Assembly: GCA_020055645.1 (NCBI GenBank)
Contig: CM034548.1
Coordinates: 33,964,201-34,028,200 of the forward strand
Source: Tomocerus qinae
Taxonomy: Eukaryota > Arthropoda > Collembola > Entomobryomorpha > Tomoceridae
DNA: 64,000 bases
Direction of reading: 5' to 3'
The position numbers and the translations under genes are program-made. Every line of letters starts with the position of its first letter. Position 1 is the first letter of the stretch. Of the stretch, positions 1-10,949 are shown piece after piece. Under the pieces are notes generated by a model. It was not told the origin of the DNA and ran no database searches. It saw nothing but the letters and a program-made list of their open reading frames with translations.

Positions 1-101
1 TATGTTATACACACTCTACAAATTGAAGTGAGTATCATTTATTACTTCAGGTTTATTAAAAAGGAATTTGATCATAGCTTATTGTTTTTTTAATGTTACA
101 G

Positions 102-1481
102 GAAGCCATAGGACTTGAGCTTCCACCATGGACCAAGCCAGTTTTAGAATATAAACCTTTAACAGAAGTAGTCATGAAAATTCACTGGGAATTTCATGCT
201 AACAAAAAATGGACGTTTCTAAGATCTGGACCATTAGCACAGAAACTGATATCAAACATGGAAGATTTCATTCGAAGGGAAGAGGAAAATATACCAGACG
301 GGAAGAAAATGATTTTGTTTTCTGGTCACGACAGAACAATTGTTGACATGATGTTGGCCCTGCATATTTACCATTCAGATATTCCTCAACCTCCTCCATT
401 TGGGGCAACATTAATTTTTGAGCTGCATCAAGATCATGAAAACAAACACTTTTTGAATGTAAAGGAATTATGGATTTTTATATTTAAATAATTATTCATT
501 ACATACAATGATATTACCTGCATAAACAACCAGTGTGTTGTGTTGATGAACAAGCAAAGAAGATGTAATTTTTGGTGGGTTGTCGCTTCGCTTACTCTAA
601 GAATGCTATAAACGTATTATCCCCATGGTGCAGTTTATATTATACCCACGTGTTATTACTCACTACCAATAGCCAAGGGTAACAACCAGTAGCCAAGGGT
701 AACGCTAATTCTAAACCAATAAGGAAGAAGTTTGGTAAATTGGCAGTTGCAGCTATATCTCAATAGCAATAGCAGTCTTGTACAAAGACATGTTTTAGTC
801 TATGATGAACAAGCACGTATTTAGTAGGGGGCGGGGGGGCGCAGCGCCCCCCCTAAATCTGAGAAAAAGAGGATTTTTTTCTCAAAAATGGCCTAAAATT
901 GCAAAATTTTTTCGCGCTTCGCGCGAATATGTCTTATTTTTGGTATCATTTTTGCTTTCGCCCCCCTTGAACAAATTTCTAGATACTAGCCTGTATGATG
1001 AAAACTATATATACTATAAAGACTGTGTTTCGGCTATCAGAATTGCTAAACATAATTATATACATGAATTATACGCTTTCAGGTTTTATACAAAAATGAC
1101 ACCTCAGAAACACCGTACAAATTGACCATACCAAGTTGTGGAAATAGATGCTATATTTCAGATTTTAAGACTATAGTCGACAAATTCATCCTTGGTGATT
1201 GGGAGCAAGAATGTAAAGAGAATAAGTTTTTAAACAATTCCTTAAAAGGTAAAATACAACTACTTACAATTACAACTCAAACTAGCAGAAAATAATTAAT
1301 GTCTATCATATTATTATCATTACTTTAAATATTTGTAACTTATATTTAAACGCCATTCTCTTTTACAGGTTTAGATTTGCACAAAGATAGTAAATTCAGT
1401 GTGGATGTACATCTACCACTGATTCTCTTTTGTAGTGCCATTTTACTCATTGGAGGAATGATATTCATCAATGGTCAGTAG
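102..1481 (+). CDS. Histidine acid phosphatase, membrane-anchored (3' exons only)
   Basis: The last three exons of a secretory-pathway histidine acid phosphatase, which removes phosphate from monoesters through a phosphohistidine intermediate. Exons 102-458, 1083-1248 and 1369-1481 have AG/GT borders and joining codon phases. The first holds SGHDRTI, the HD motif that supplies the proton donor in this family. The second encodes LTIPSCGNRC and DWEQEC, matching the conserved C-terminal cysteine-containing segment. The third ends with a hydrophobic stretch (LPLILFCSAILLIGG) before the stop, so the protein is probably a type I membrane protein, as in lysosomal/prostatic acid phosphatases. The catalytic RHG motif and N-terminal exons lie left of the window. 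The 624-bp second intron visible here carries a GC-rich repeat relic. Confidence 0.85.
800..1000. repeat. GC-rich hairpin repeat relic inside the acid phosphatase intron
   Basis: A perfect GC-rich palindrome (GGGGGGGCGCAGCGCCCCCC, about 832-851) followed by a second small one (CGCGCTTCGCGCG, about 912-924) lies in otherwise AT-rich intron sequence. The base composition is unlike the surroundings and suggests a transposable-element fragment. I cannot name the family. Confidence 0.45.
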
Positions 1482-2500
1482 AACAAATTGCTGTAGAAAA
1501 ATACAATTCTTTCAATTGTAGTTGTATTGCATTTAACGATAACAGTTTTTCATGGGCCCCATTTCTAACATATAACATGCATACCGTTAGAGACTTCATC
1601 TTTCATAGCTAATAGCTAGGACCAAGACAACTATTTCAACTGTGTGAATTCGGTTCCATATATTATGGGGTTGATTTCATAAATGTGGGCCAGCCGTTTT
1701 AATGCGGACATCGGCCACGTAAGATGGCAGAAAAGTAGTAACGCTATTCCTTATACTAGCCTTTCTACTTTTCTGGGCTCTTACTAGATCATTGTACCGG
1801 ATTGGCTCTCCAATAGTAGAAAGTTGAGCACCTACTAAGTATCTGAGTCGAAACAAGAAAATAGTATGTCCAGTGGCTAGGTAAAGGTGTAATATGAACC
1901 TCGAAATATGTGACATGAGATAAAGTAATATTTGTGATGCTATACTTATACTGCATAAATACTTAGGGTGCTGACTTTAGAAATAAAGGAATTTTATAAA
2001 CTAAGCTAAAAGTTGAGAATGTCCAATAAAATAATACTGTACTCTAATCAACTTACATATTCTCTATGCATTACCCATCTGTTAAAAATTAACTTTGAGG
2101 ATTAAAATGAACGAAAGCATCGTTTGTTTTTATTGAGGAATTAAGACGGGAAGTACATCATACTCATACACTATGAATTTGGATACAACACAGATAATGT
2201 ATTGTAATATTACCTCATCACAGCACACAATTGACAGAGCGTCTTAATTATGTAATTAACACGCACAATTAATACAACTAAATTACATATGTTAATATTA
2301 ATACACAAATTTAACAACAACAAAATCATGTAAGACAACTGATTATATAGAATTATACATTTGCCTTTTCCTAATATACTAATATTAAGCCCATAAAAGT
2401 TCCATCATCAAATACAGAAATTCACGATGCTCAAGTAATCATGATTATTATTCGGGTCGTATGAATTTTTTATGAAAGTATTGAGGATAGATGGAACACT
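1482..2500. other. Convergent intergenic region, no gene seen
   Basis: AT-rich DNA between the 3' ends of the acid phosphatase (+) and the membrane-protein gene (-). The open frames here are short and lack splice context or recognisable motifs. It presumably holds both 3' UTRs. Confidence 0.5.
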
Positions 2501-4637
2501 TTACTCTTCCTCTGCAGGCAAAGGATAGTGATCCCGAAATGGAGGGGGCTCATGCATGTCGAGCACGTGTCGTCTATATCGTGTATCCAATAGCCTTGGT
2601 TTCTTGACCCAGTTGTACCAGATAAGGCCCAACGTAGCAAAGCCAAAGATCCATCCATTCTCCCAGCCGTAGACCAGTTTATCATATAAACCCAACCCTT
2701 TGACTGGGACTGCATCTCTGCTCTCAACGAGTCTTGGCATTGGGATCCATTTCCACTTCACAGATGCCATGGTTCCGTCTTTGTCTATCCACGGAATCAA
2801 ATTGCAGGGTACGAGACAGGGATGTCTGGGAGGCCATCCAGTTCTCCAAACCATCAGTCCAAAACAGAGTAATGTTTGACATCTCATCAGGAATTTTTTC
2901 ATGCCAGTGTTGAATGGAAATCTTCGTCGTTTCAGAATCATACAATTTCTGTTCAACAAACTCGCGCTATTGAAACGTCGGAAATTTTCAACTCTTTTTT
3001 TGAAATCCCCAACATTCCAATGCAGCATCTGAGGAAAATACACGGCAAGCATTTCCCCTTCGAAGTAGGATATGAAATCATAATTATTAACCGGGTCGTT
3101 CTCCCAGGAAATTTTGTAGGTGCAATACAGAATTATGGCCAGCCACCCAGAAACTCCCCAAGTGTGCACCCACCCAGGAAAACGCACGCAATAAAATATC
3201 GAATACGATGTTAAGAAAGTTACAAATCCCTGATAAATCCCTCCGATATGAATCCAGTTGCCGACAGTGTGACAAAAGTAAAACGGATCCACCACGATCA
3301 TTTCGTAGCCATCTTGTCCTGCTTTGTTCAATGCCCGCAAAATAGGTCCAACCTTATGGTAGATATCTTCATAATATTCCCTCACGATGCACATTGTCCC
3401 AATATCGTCCGGTGGTAGGATTTCCAAGCATCGCTCAACATCCCCATTTGGATCCTCCTCAGGTTTCCATTGGTACTTACACGCTTGATCTTGCCAAAAG
3501 TGTGTAGCTGAGAGAACGTACTTGGGCATCTTTCTATTCATTTCGTTGTTTGCGTAAAGGAGGCAATCAAATTCCCCTGTATGATCATTCATGAAATGAT
3601 ACATGTCAATAGGGTTCTGGTTTTGCTCATCCATAAGCTTATAATCATGCTCGTCTTTTCTGGAATTAGAAATCAAATAAAAATTAACTTTTCATCTTTT
3701 CAAACTTTAACTCTCTCAGATTAAATGTCTCAAAATCGTTAGAACATCAGTATACTTAGTAATTTGAAACACTATGTGTATTATGTACTCCAAAGCAGGC
3801 ACGAATTTTGGAAATTGATCTAGGTTGTCGTAAATATTTAGCACAATATAATATTCACGTGAAGCGGAAAAAGTAATGCCCATTTTTGTCGGAAATGAGT
3901 GAAAAATGTGAAAAGTTTTTAGTGTTTTGATAAAAAATCACTCATTTATAGGAATATCTATAGAATATCTATATATCTATCGATATTTTTTTTAAATATT
4001 GAGAGGGTGGGTTAGTACTCTAGAACCCCCCTAAAACGTTCCTGCTTCAAAGGAAGATTATAATTTGATCACTTAAGATTATTAAATAATTATTTAAATT
4101 TTACGTATAGCGTTGGAGTCGATCAAAATTTCGTGATTGGTAGTAAAGTTTTTTATAAAATTGTCGTTCCGGTACAAAAAAGTCGCGAAAGTCAGCCCTT
4201 TCCTGCAGTTCTTCTCTACCCCATATCTCGAACATCCACATTAGATGACCACGGGAAACTTGCGCATATTGGCGATCGGGATATGCCAACTTTTCAGATC
4301 GATGCTTTAGCTTGGCCGTCCACCCAAGGTCATCGGGTTGCATAAAATAACGGTGGTCTATGATTAAGGCGTTCTGAAAACTCTTTTTATATTCAGGTGG
4401 AAATGGAACAACGGTTTGGTAATTAAACCAAGATTCCATATCGAAAGGAAGCTGGTTAAATACATCTTCAAACACCCGTATCATAATAGGTTGACTATGC
4501 CGATCAAAGGGATCATCTCCGTCGAGCCATTGTGGACGTTGTCGAAATCTCGTGATCTTTTTACAATCTTCCGGGTCGTTTCTATCAACGTCGTCTTTCT
4601 TCAGTCCCACTTTAAACATGTCAATGTACATCGACAT
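2501..4637 (-). CDS. Unrecognised multi-pass membrane protein, two exons
   Basis: Two exons on the minus strand, 4637-4105 and 3659-2501, join across a GT-AG intron. The phase matches (two bases AC plus one base A give Thr), producing about 563 residues from the ATG at 4637. The first 180 residues are hydrophilic and rich in Trp, Tyr and Arg. The second exon has three or four hydrophobic segments, for example YQGFVTFLTSYSIFY, GWLAIILYCTY, LLCFGLMVW and GWIFGFATLGLIWY. The C-terminus is short and charged (PLPAEEE). I do not recognise a family; the length and repeated Trp-rich membrane segments suggest an organelle or plasma membrane protein but do not establish one. An upstream exon at 5062-4869 is possible (listed separately). 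The coding frame is open throughout, so it looks functional. Confidence 0.65.
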
Positions 4638-4868
4638 CTTCAGACTGCGTTTTAGTTCCTGATTTTTACGCTTTAAATATCTTCAATTTTGGATTTGAAA
4701 TTCAAAATAGTCGATTATTTCGATTATGTCAAACCATCAACCACCTGCATTATAAAAATTCAAGAAATTAAATTACTCTTGTACTATTTCTCACTATACA
4801 CTATAGGATTGAGGGACAGAATAATTTTGATTTTATAATAATCTATTTGTTTAGTTTTTATTACTTAC

Positions 4869-5062
4869 TGCCCTGCGGAAATTCGCAGAGGTCTATCAAT
4901 TGTTCTGCATCCAATCATCCAACAACTCGCAAATAAACGAGGCAATGGAATGATTGTGGACGTGGACAATGTTGCCGCACTTGTCGTAGACAGAAGACTA
5001 AAACTCAAAAGTGAAAATACTGCTAGGCGAAACAAGCTTAAGGTTTTAAGTTTGGATCCCAC
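4869..5062 (-). CDS. Possible upstream exon of the 2.5-4.6 kb membrane-protein gene
   Basis: A 194-bp open stretch on the minus strand is preceded by a splice acceptor (CTTGTAG) and followed by a consensus donor (GTAAGT). It ends with two bases (CA) that join in phase to a weak acceptor at 4645 (ACGCAG), leading straight into the ATG at 4637. The encoded segment contains LFRLAVFSLLSFSLL, which resembles a signal or membrane segment. There is no ATG in it, so a further exon would be needed. It may equally be chance. Confidence 0.25.
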
Positions 5063-5334
5063 CTACAAGCCAAACAGGTGACCAATGCGGAATGTGCGAT
5101 AAATAGACATTGTCAATTTTGTTTGTAGTTGTTGTGTGCGACTGTGCGACTGCCACTGTGCCACTGCACCTGCATGCAGTGCAGATTGTGACTTGAGAGT
5201 TTAGAGAGATTTCTATGCTTGTGTGAGTGAATCTGTGAATGAGATATTGCTTGCTGGTGAACTTCTACTTCTATAGAATGGCAAAATAAAAACGAACGAT
5301 TATGGATAATGCTAAAAGCTAAACTCACAGAATT

Positions 5335-5422
5335 AATGTTTTCAATAATGTACCCCAACGCATACCTCCATGTACTAATTAGCACACGAAGGTATGCGTT
5401 GGGGTACACTATTGAAAACATT
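5335..5422. repeat. Short hairpin (inverted repeat, about 33-bp arms)
   Basis: The left arm contains TACCCCAACGCATACCT and the right arm its complement AGGTATGCGTTGGGGTA. The arms continue outward to AATGTTTTCAATA and TATTGAAAACATT. Arms are about 33 bp with a loop of about 22 bp. Probably a tiny MITE or hairpin relic. Confidence 0.7.
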
Positions 5423-5799
5423 TATTGTATTATAGTACCATACCTAGTATATAAAGTGTTGGACAAGACCTAAAGCAGAAGGCCGAGGCTTTGGCTAAAC
5501 TCTAACAAATACACCTTTTGTAGAATTAAATAACGTTACTAGTTAACATAATAACTAATAACCTAACGGAAATACCAATGATGTTTTTAAACATGTTTTT
5601 ATTACTGTGATGCATAGAATACCCATAAATGATGGGTGGTCGGGTGGCCTGCTGAAATTCTCTTGGTGCTAGGATCTCTCCTTAGCTGGGTTCATTATTA
5701 CTACAATAACCACCGTATTAGATACAGCAATAAAACCTGCCTTTATCTATATTATACCCACCGTCTTAGATAAAGCAATAAATTTACCTAAATACCTAT

Positions 5800-5919
5800 A
5801 GCAGGGACAAAATTAACTGAGACTAGAAACCCTCCTACACCTCAAATTTTAGCCTGACTTTTCATGTTAAAAGGGAGGGGTAGGAATGGTTTCTAGTCTC
5901 AGTTAATTGTGTCCCTGCT
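5800..5919. repeat. Hairpin MITE-like element (about 40-bp arms)
   Basis: AGCAGGGACAAAATTAACTG on the left mirrors CAGTTAATTGTGTCCCTGCT on the right, and GACTAGAAACC mirrors GGTTTCTAGTC. The inner sequence TTTAGCCTGACTTT recurs near 27775-27790 inside the left SMYD intron, next to another GGTTTCTAGTC. This is therefore probably one copy of a dispersed family. Confidence 0.65.
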
Positions 5920-6539
5920 GTATGTATGTCACTATATGGGGTAGGGACTAGGGAGAGCCAATATACATATTACATAAAAAAATTAATTACACTCTGGGTT
6001 AGTATTAATTAGCATAATTTGAAATTCAACCAAAATGTTGTTGCGTTTATTAATATTTCGAAATTCAACATTAAATGCAGATTAGATGATTATTGCCTAC
6101 CTTTCGAAATTGGGTCATGCATGCTGGGGTTTCCTAGTATATCTATATCTATGTATGTAACTATGTGTGGTAGGGATGTTCGTAGGGTATGAGTCCAATG
6201 CCAATGACCTAGATGCTAGGAATACCAAATAGGTTGTGTCTTAACACCAAATGCGCAAAGTCTATCTCTTATATATATATTATAAACACAGAAAAGAAAT
6301 AAAGCAATAAATTTACCAATCTATATCTATGTATGTATGTCTGGTAGGAGAGCCTAGGAAACATGCATACATTACGTAAAGCAAAATCCCCTCCCCAGTT
6401 TGTAACGCAAGTGCTGACTGTAACAATTTCAGATACCACCTCCTCCTCCCCCAACAACTACAATAGTAATATATACAGGTTCCTTAAAACCCAAAATGCG
6501 CATGCTCACTTCCTCTAAACCACCGGAATGAGTTATTTC

Positions 6540-6960
6540 ATAAATTATTATGACATCAAAACAATAATTGACATTTACCTAAAAATTGATTATTGGTGAT
6601 TGAATGGTAATGATTAGCGAACGGGGACATTTTGTAATGATCGTAATGTGTGTATTAATTAGCATTTCAAAACTTCTACTGCAAATTAGTTCTGCTAAAT
6701 CGACAAATTATTTTATATTTTTAGCATTTTTTAGTAGAGTTGTTACTTTTTACCTTCTTGATTTCTTTGAGATAGTTTGCACACCTTTTTTGTACAATTA
6801 AATAAAAATATGTAGTACTGGTTAACATATAAACCTTAGTGAAGTACCGCTGATTTTTGGAATTGTTTTTGTTACTGTGATGGGTGGCCTAAAGAAATTC
6901 ACTTATGTGCTAGGTTCCACCCCCTTAGCTGGGTTTATTAGTTATTTCTAAACGTAGTGC
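6540..6960. repeat. Dispersed repeat, related to 45575-46215 and partly to 5505-5700
   Basis: Stretches such as TAATGATCGTAATGTG, ATTAATTAGCATTTCAAAAC, GCATTTTTTAGTAGAG and CTTAGCTGGGTT recur in the same order at 45670-46210. The last part also recurs at 5570-5700. The copies are diverged and have no coding capacity that I can see. They are probably non-autonomous transposon relics. Confidence 0.6.
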
Positions 6961-6999
6961 TGGGGTCCTAGTTTGTTAGTTAGGAGACTGACCAAGCGA

Positions 7000-8560
7000 T
7001 ATTGAAACCAACCGCAAAAACAAGGATAAAGAAGAGTCTTTATCGAAAATGAAACCGTACGAACAGTCCGCCGAATGTTCGTATGTTCGTTAGCCGCCTC
7101 AAGTGGTTCAACTCAAGTGGTTTGGCTAGAGGCGGCTGTCCTTTATTGTTTGCGATTATGCAACGCATAACGCCACATAACGTGAAAGTCGAGAAAGAGT
7201 TGGAGGCAGATTTTGTCTCCCGGAGCCAAAGTTTTGGGCCACAGTCCTTTAACTCTTACAACGGCTCACAACGTGAAGCGAAAAGTTAGTAAGAGTATAA
7301 AAACTTTAACTACTAGTTTGTATATCTTTCAAGATAGTGAGACTCCTCAGAACTTAGTTGCTATTGATACGAAAATTTAACACGAGTTTTGATAGTCAAT
7401 TTTCAAAAATAAACAAACTTGGAGTCTCACTTTTAAATGTTTCTGTAATAGTCTAGGGGTCCACTGACTGATATTTAAACTAAAACGCAAAGCAATAAGG
7501 TACCTTATTCTTAGCAAAAACAATAAGACACTTAGCCGAATGTTTGTATTAATCTTCCCCGCCGAGTGTCTAACTATCCGTCTCTTTGACGAGACGGCTT
7601 CCCTTGCTTTTTGTAATGCTGTGGCGCTGCTGATGAAGTGGAAAAAAGCCTCTGAGACTCTTAACCCTAGCCATTTTAAGAAGCATACAGGCGTATGCAA
7701 GAGATTTTAAACCCCTGGCTTAGTGAAACTATCGACCACACAACCTCGGGGATTTTGCTATGCCTCAAGAATTTATTGCTCTTTCTAATAATGTATATAT
7801 GAGGTTATGTGGTCGCCTATAGCGGCTGTAAGAAATAAAATAATACAAAAAAGTTGACCAAAATAAACATTAAATACTAACATGCACACAGGTGTAGGCT
7901 CAGAGGTTTCGTAATTACGTGGGTCTGCCTCTAGATTCCTTGCTGTATTGACTATGCCATGAGAGTAGAAACCCGGAACCCTGACTTTCTCACGTGTATG
8001 CAATGGCCGTCACCGTACTCTTAATACATTGCCTACACCCGTGTGCATGTTAATAAGAACTGTGCAAAAAATATGTTAGTATGGCTAGGGTTAACTCTTT
8101 CGTACTGCTTTGCAACGTAAAGTCGAAAGAGTATAAAAATATCTTAACTATTATAGTTTAAAAACTCATAATATTTTCGTCGTGCCTCGATCTGGTAATA
8201 TATTTTTGCGACAATACTTTTTCTTCTCTGCTTCTCCACGACGCCTTACACCTTAACAAAATACCAATACCAAATTTTGCAATATGTGAACAATTCAAAA
8301 TATTTAAAATCATTTGAGTAAATTAGGTTGTAAATTTAATATTTTAAATTTTATCGAGAAGTTTAGTTGTATTAAAAAAGGTTTTTTTTATAGTTACGCT
8401 CTGATAGCAATTATGACAAAATAATAACAAAATAAAAATAAGCATGATATTAATTAAATTGAACATAACTATAACTATGTATCTCCATTTTTCACCATTT
8501 ATGTTTTTCAGAGCTGATTGATTCAGAAGACCATCGGTCAGCTTAGCACTGTGAGCAGTT
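7000..8560. other. Repeat-rich intergenic stretch, no gene supported
   Basis: A few open frames of 70-126 codons occur but none has splice context or a recognisable motif. An inverted repeat lies within it at 7876-8053 (ACATGCACACAGGTGTAGGC against GCCTACACCCGTGTGCATGT). Two segments sharing an AGAGTATAAAAA motif (7280-7310 and 8125-8145) hint at further diverged repeats. Confidence 0.45.
7876..8053. repeat. Inverted-repeat element, about 24-bp termini
   Basis: The ends are complementary (ACATGCACACAGGTGTAGGC and GCCTACACCCGTGTGCATGT) about 178 bp apart. The size and structure are like a MITE. No target-site duplication was identified. Confidence 0.5.
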
Positions 8561-8565
8561 AAATT

Positions 8566-10412
8566 ATGGAGAGGTATGATAATCCAATGGAAATTACAAA
8601 CGCTACTTTGGTGGGACACAACGAGTTGGTAATAAGTTTTTACCGTTTCTACTAATAATATAATATGGGTCATGAGGTACAGATACAAGATACTTAAAAA
8701 TACAATTTCTTTTTCTTCTTCCAAGATGATTTTTTAAATATTGTGAATTTTAAATGAAATAATAACACAAGCAAACAAATATTTGAATTGGTTCATAGAA
8801 CTCAATCGCATGTTGACGTTGACGAATATTTAATATAAAATAAATCCACTGAGCTACGTAGCAGTTAGAACTATGTGGCTACATAAAAATATTTTACTGG
8901 ATTGGATTTATAATGATAATGTTATTAAAATTGCAGATTCTGGATGAAGTACTTTGTTATTTGACTGTTAAAGATTTGAAGCAATGTCGTCTTGTAAATA
9001 ATAAATGGCACAAGATCTGTCAAACGTATCTGAAGAAGAAGTCTGTGATTAAATTAGAATTTGACAGTACAGAACGACTGCCAAACACACCTAAGAAATT
9101 TCTCGACGATTTTGAATTAGCTCCTTTGAAGAATACATTTAGTGGAGTACGAATAGTGTTCGCAGGTTTTCATACGGATTTTGAATGGATTAGCAATTAT
9201 CCACCATTGAATAACTATCCGTGCTCTCCTGTAATGGATTTTATAAGCAAATATGGGTCACAATTATCGTACTTCGAAATGAAAGTTGTTGAAGGGATGT
9301 ACCTATCGTACCAAATGTTTGCTGTCAAAAATATTTTGATAGATTACATGCCAAATATTGAACATTTAAGGGTTTTAGTGTTACCTAGGAGTCCTGACGC
9401 TAAATTTGTAGGCCCAGTAATTCCAAATGTCTCAAGTACACCTATACAAGACGATGTCAAATTACAAAAGTTGAAGAAAATTGAATGGAATTGTATCCCA
9501 AGGTTCTCTCAGGAGTTAGAAAGGCTTCCGCAACTGTACATCCCAGCTCTAACGGATATGATTGCCTATGCACCGAATTTGAATTCTATCTCAACTGATG
9601 GGAGTTATCTGACTTCTGATGTTTTCAAAACTATAATCAGCGACAGGGTGTCTTCACTAAAAGAAATAATTATAGATCCTGATCGATCTTATCATTCTCT
9701 CGATTCTATTCTGAGGCATTTGACAGATCTCGGGAACAAAAATCTCAGACTGGAATCTTTTGACGTTAAAATGCCGACGCACTTGTACGGAAACGATTTT
9801 TGGGGCTGTTTTTATCGGTTACTTTCCGGATTTATAACTACTCAGAAGGATTGTTTGAAAAAATTTTATGTCCGTATTCTGGAAGGCAAGCCTGAACAAC
9901 CTCCAAGAAATATTCCAATATTTCCGAAAATGACTAAACTTCAACATTTGGAGATTTCATATACGGATGAAGAAGCCTTTCACCCTATGTTTGGAGGATT
10001 CGAAAATTGGACTACTTTTTTCCCAGTTTTGAAGAGCCTTAGTGTCACATGGAGCGAAAATTATAAATCAAATGATAGGGGCAAGATCTGGCCTGGTTTA
10101 CTCACCGACTTAACGGGCAATCACAATAATCTTCAGGTTCTTAAAGTGTTTACCAAATGTTTTTCTTTTGATATGAAATTAGAAAAAACTAACGAATTTT
10201 ATGTGTCTATCAAACAAAAGTTCCGTTGTCTTAAAACTGTTGAAATATACGACCAATTTGGCAAAATTGCGTACGGCTACAAAAAAAGCGTTAATGCAAC
10301 CGAAAATACCCAGCCCAGTATTTATCCCAGGAGGCCACCAATCTACACTGCTATGCAAAGCATGTTCGCTTTAGGAGATTTTGATTTACCCCCTATACTT
10401 AAAATACAATGA
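8566..10412 (+). CDS. F-box / LRR-like protein
   Basis: Two exons, 8566-8628 and 8937-10412, join in phase 0 and encode about 512 residues. The N-terminus (DNPMEI, then ILDEVLCYLTVKDLKQCRLV and NNKWHKIC) matches the F-box: hydrophobic helix, LTVKDLK turn, CRLVN, conserved Trp. This domain binds SKP1 in SCF ubiquitin ligases. The remainder alternates short hydrophobic strands with loops (LKKIEW, LQHLEISY, LKSLSVTW, LQVLKVF), as in irregular leucine-rich repeat substrate receptors. A start at 8913 without the short first exon is possible, but the NPMEI sequence at 8575-8590 matches the F-box lead exon of the 46.7-kb gene, which favours the spliced model. A tandem repeat follows the TGA in the same frame. 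Substrate unknown. Confidence 0.8.
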
Positions 10413-10700
10413 GATCTATCCTATCTACCCCGAAGTGTTAGAGAGGTATCCACTTGGCCCCGAAGTCCTATGGGTGTACCATATCTACCCCGAAGGGCTG
10501 AAGAAATGCCCAATTCCCCACGAAGGGCTGAAGAAATGCCCGATTCACCACGAAGGGCTGAAGAAATGCCCGATTCACCACGAAGGGCTGAAGAAATGCC
10601 CGATTCACCTCAAAGGTCTGAAGAGATATCCGATCGACCTCGAGGAACAATTCGGGTATCCCATCAATCCCATAATCCCATGTACTCCAAAGGGCTGAAG
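10411..10700 (+). repeat. 30-bp coding-like tandem repeat directly after the F-box stop codon
   Basis: Units of exactly 30 bp run from about 10431. Four near-identical ones (10491-10610, core GAAGGGCTGAAGAAATGCCC) are flanked by degenerate units on both sides. Because 30 is divisible by three, two forward frames stay open. The frame of the F-box gene, resumed after its TGA (10410-10412), would encode PRRAEEMPDS repeats and stay open to about 10742. Whether it is translated is unknown. Confidence 0.85.
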
Positions 10701-10774
10701 AAATACCAGATCTGCATCAGTAAAGGAAATCTCCGTTATTAGTAATCAAATTGAATTGTTAATAAACACGGGGA

Positions 10775-10942
10775 TAGTTGAGCCCCAGTGTATAAGAACC
10801 TGGCGTTTCTAAACCGAAATTTTGAAACTAAAGTAGCAGTACTTGTAACCAATGTGTTTTCTACAGTAAAAATTTTATGTTTCACTTGTTATTTGAGCTT
10901 AATTTGAAATGCCAGGTTCTTGTACGTACATGGGCTCAATTA
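10775..10942. repeat. Hairpin MITE-like element (about 32-bp arms)
   Basis: The left arm has AAGAACCTGGC and the right arm GCCAGGTTCTT; outward of these, GTTGAGCCC is matched by GGGCTCAAT. The element is 168 bp and AT-rich between the arms. Confidence 0.7.
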
Positions 10943-10949
10943 TAACTTT

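Noticed and set aside
2724-2945. Alternative minus-strand frame of 73 codons with plausible composition inside the membrane-protein gene
   Set aside because: The longer 391-codon frame covers the same bases without interruption and continues in phase with the upstream exon.
7377-8003. Two minus-strand frames of 107 and 72 codons
   Set aside because: They overlap inverted-repeat sequence, have no recognisable domain and no supporting splice sites.
10491-10640. Regular 30-bp repeats resembling a CRISPR array
   Set aside because: The units are directly adjacent with no unique spacers, the genome is clearly eukaryotic, and the period keeps reading frames open. It is an ordinary tandem repeat.
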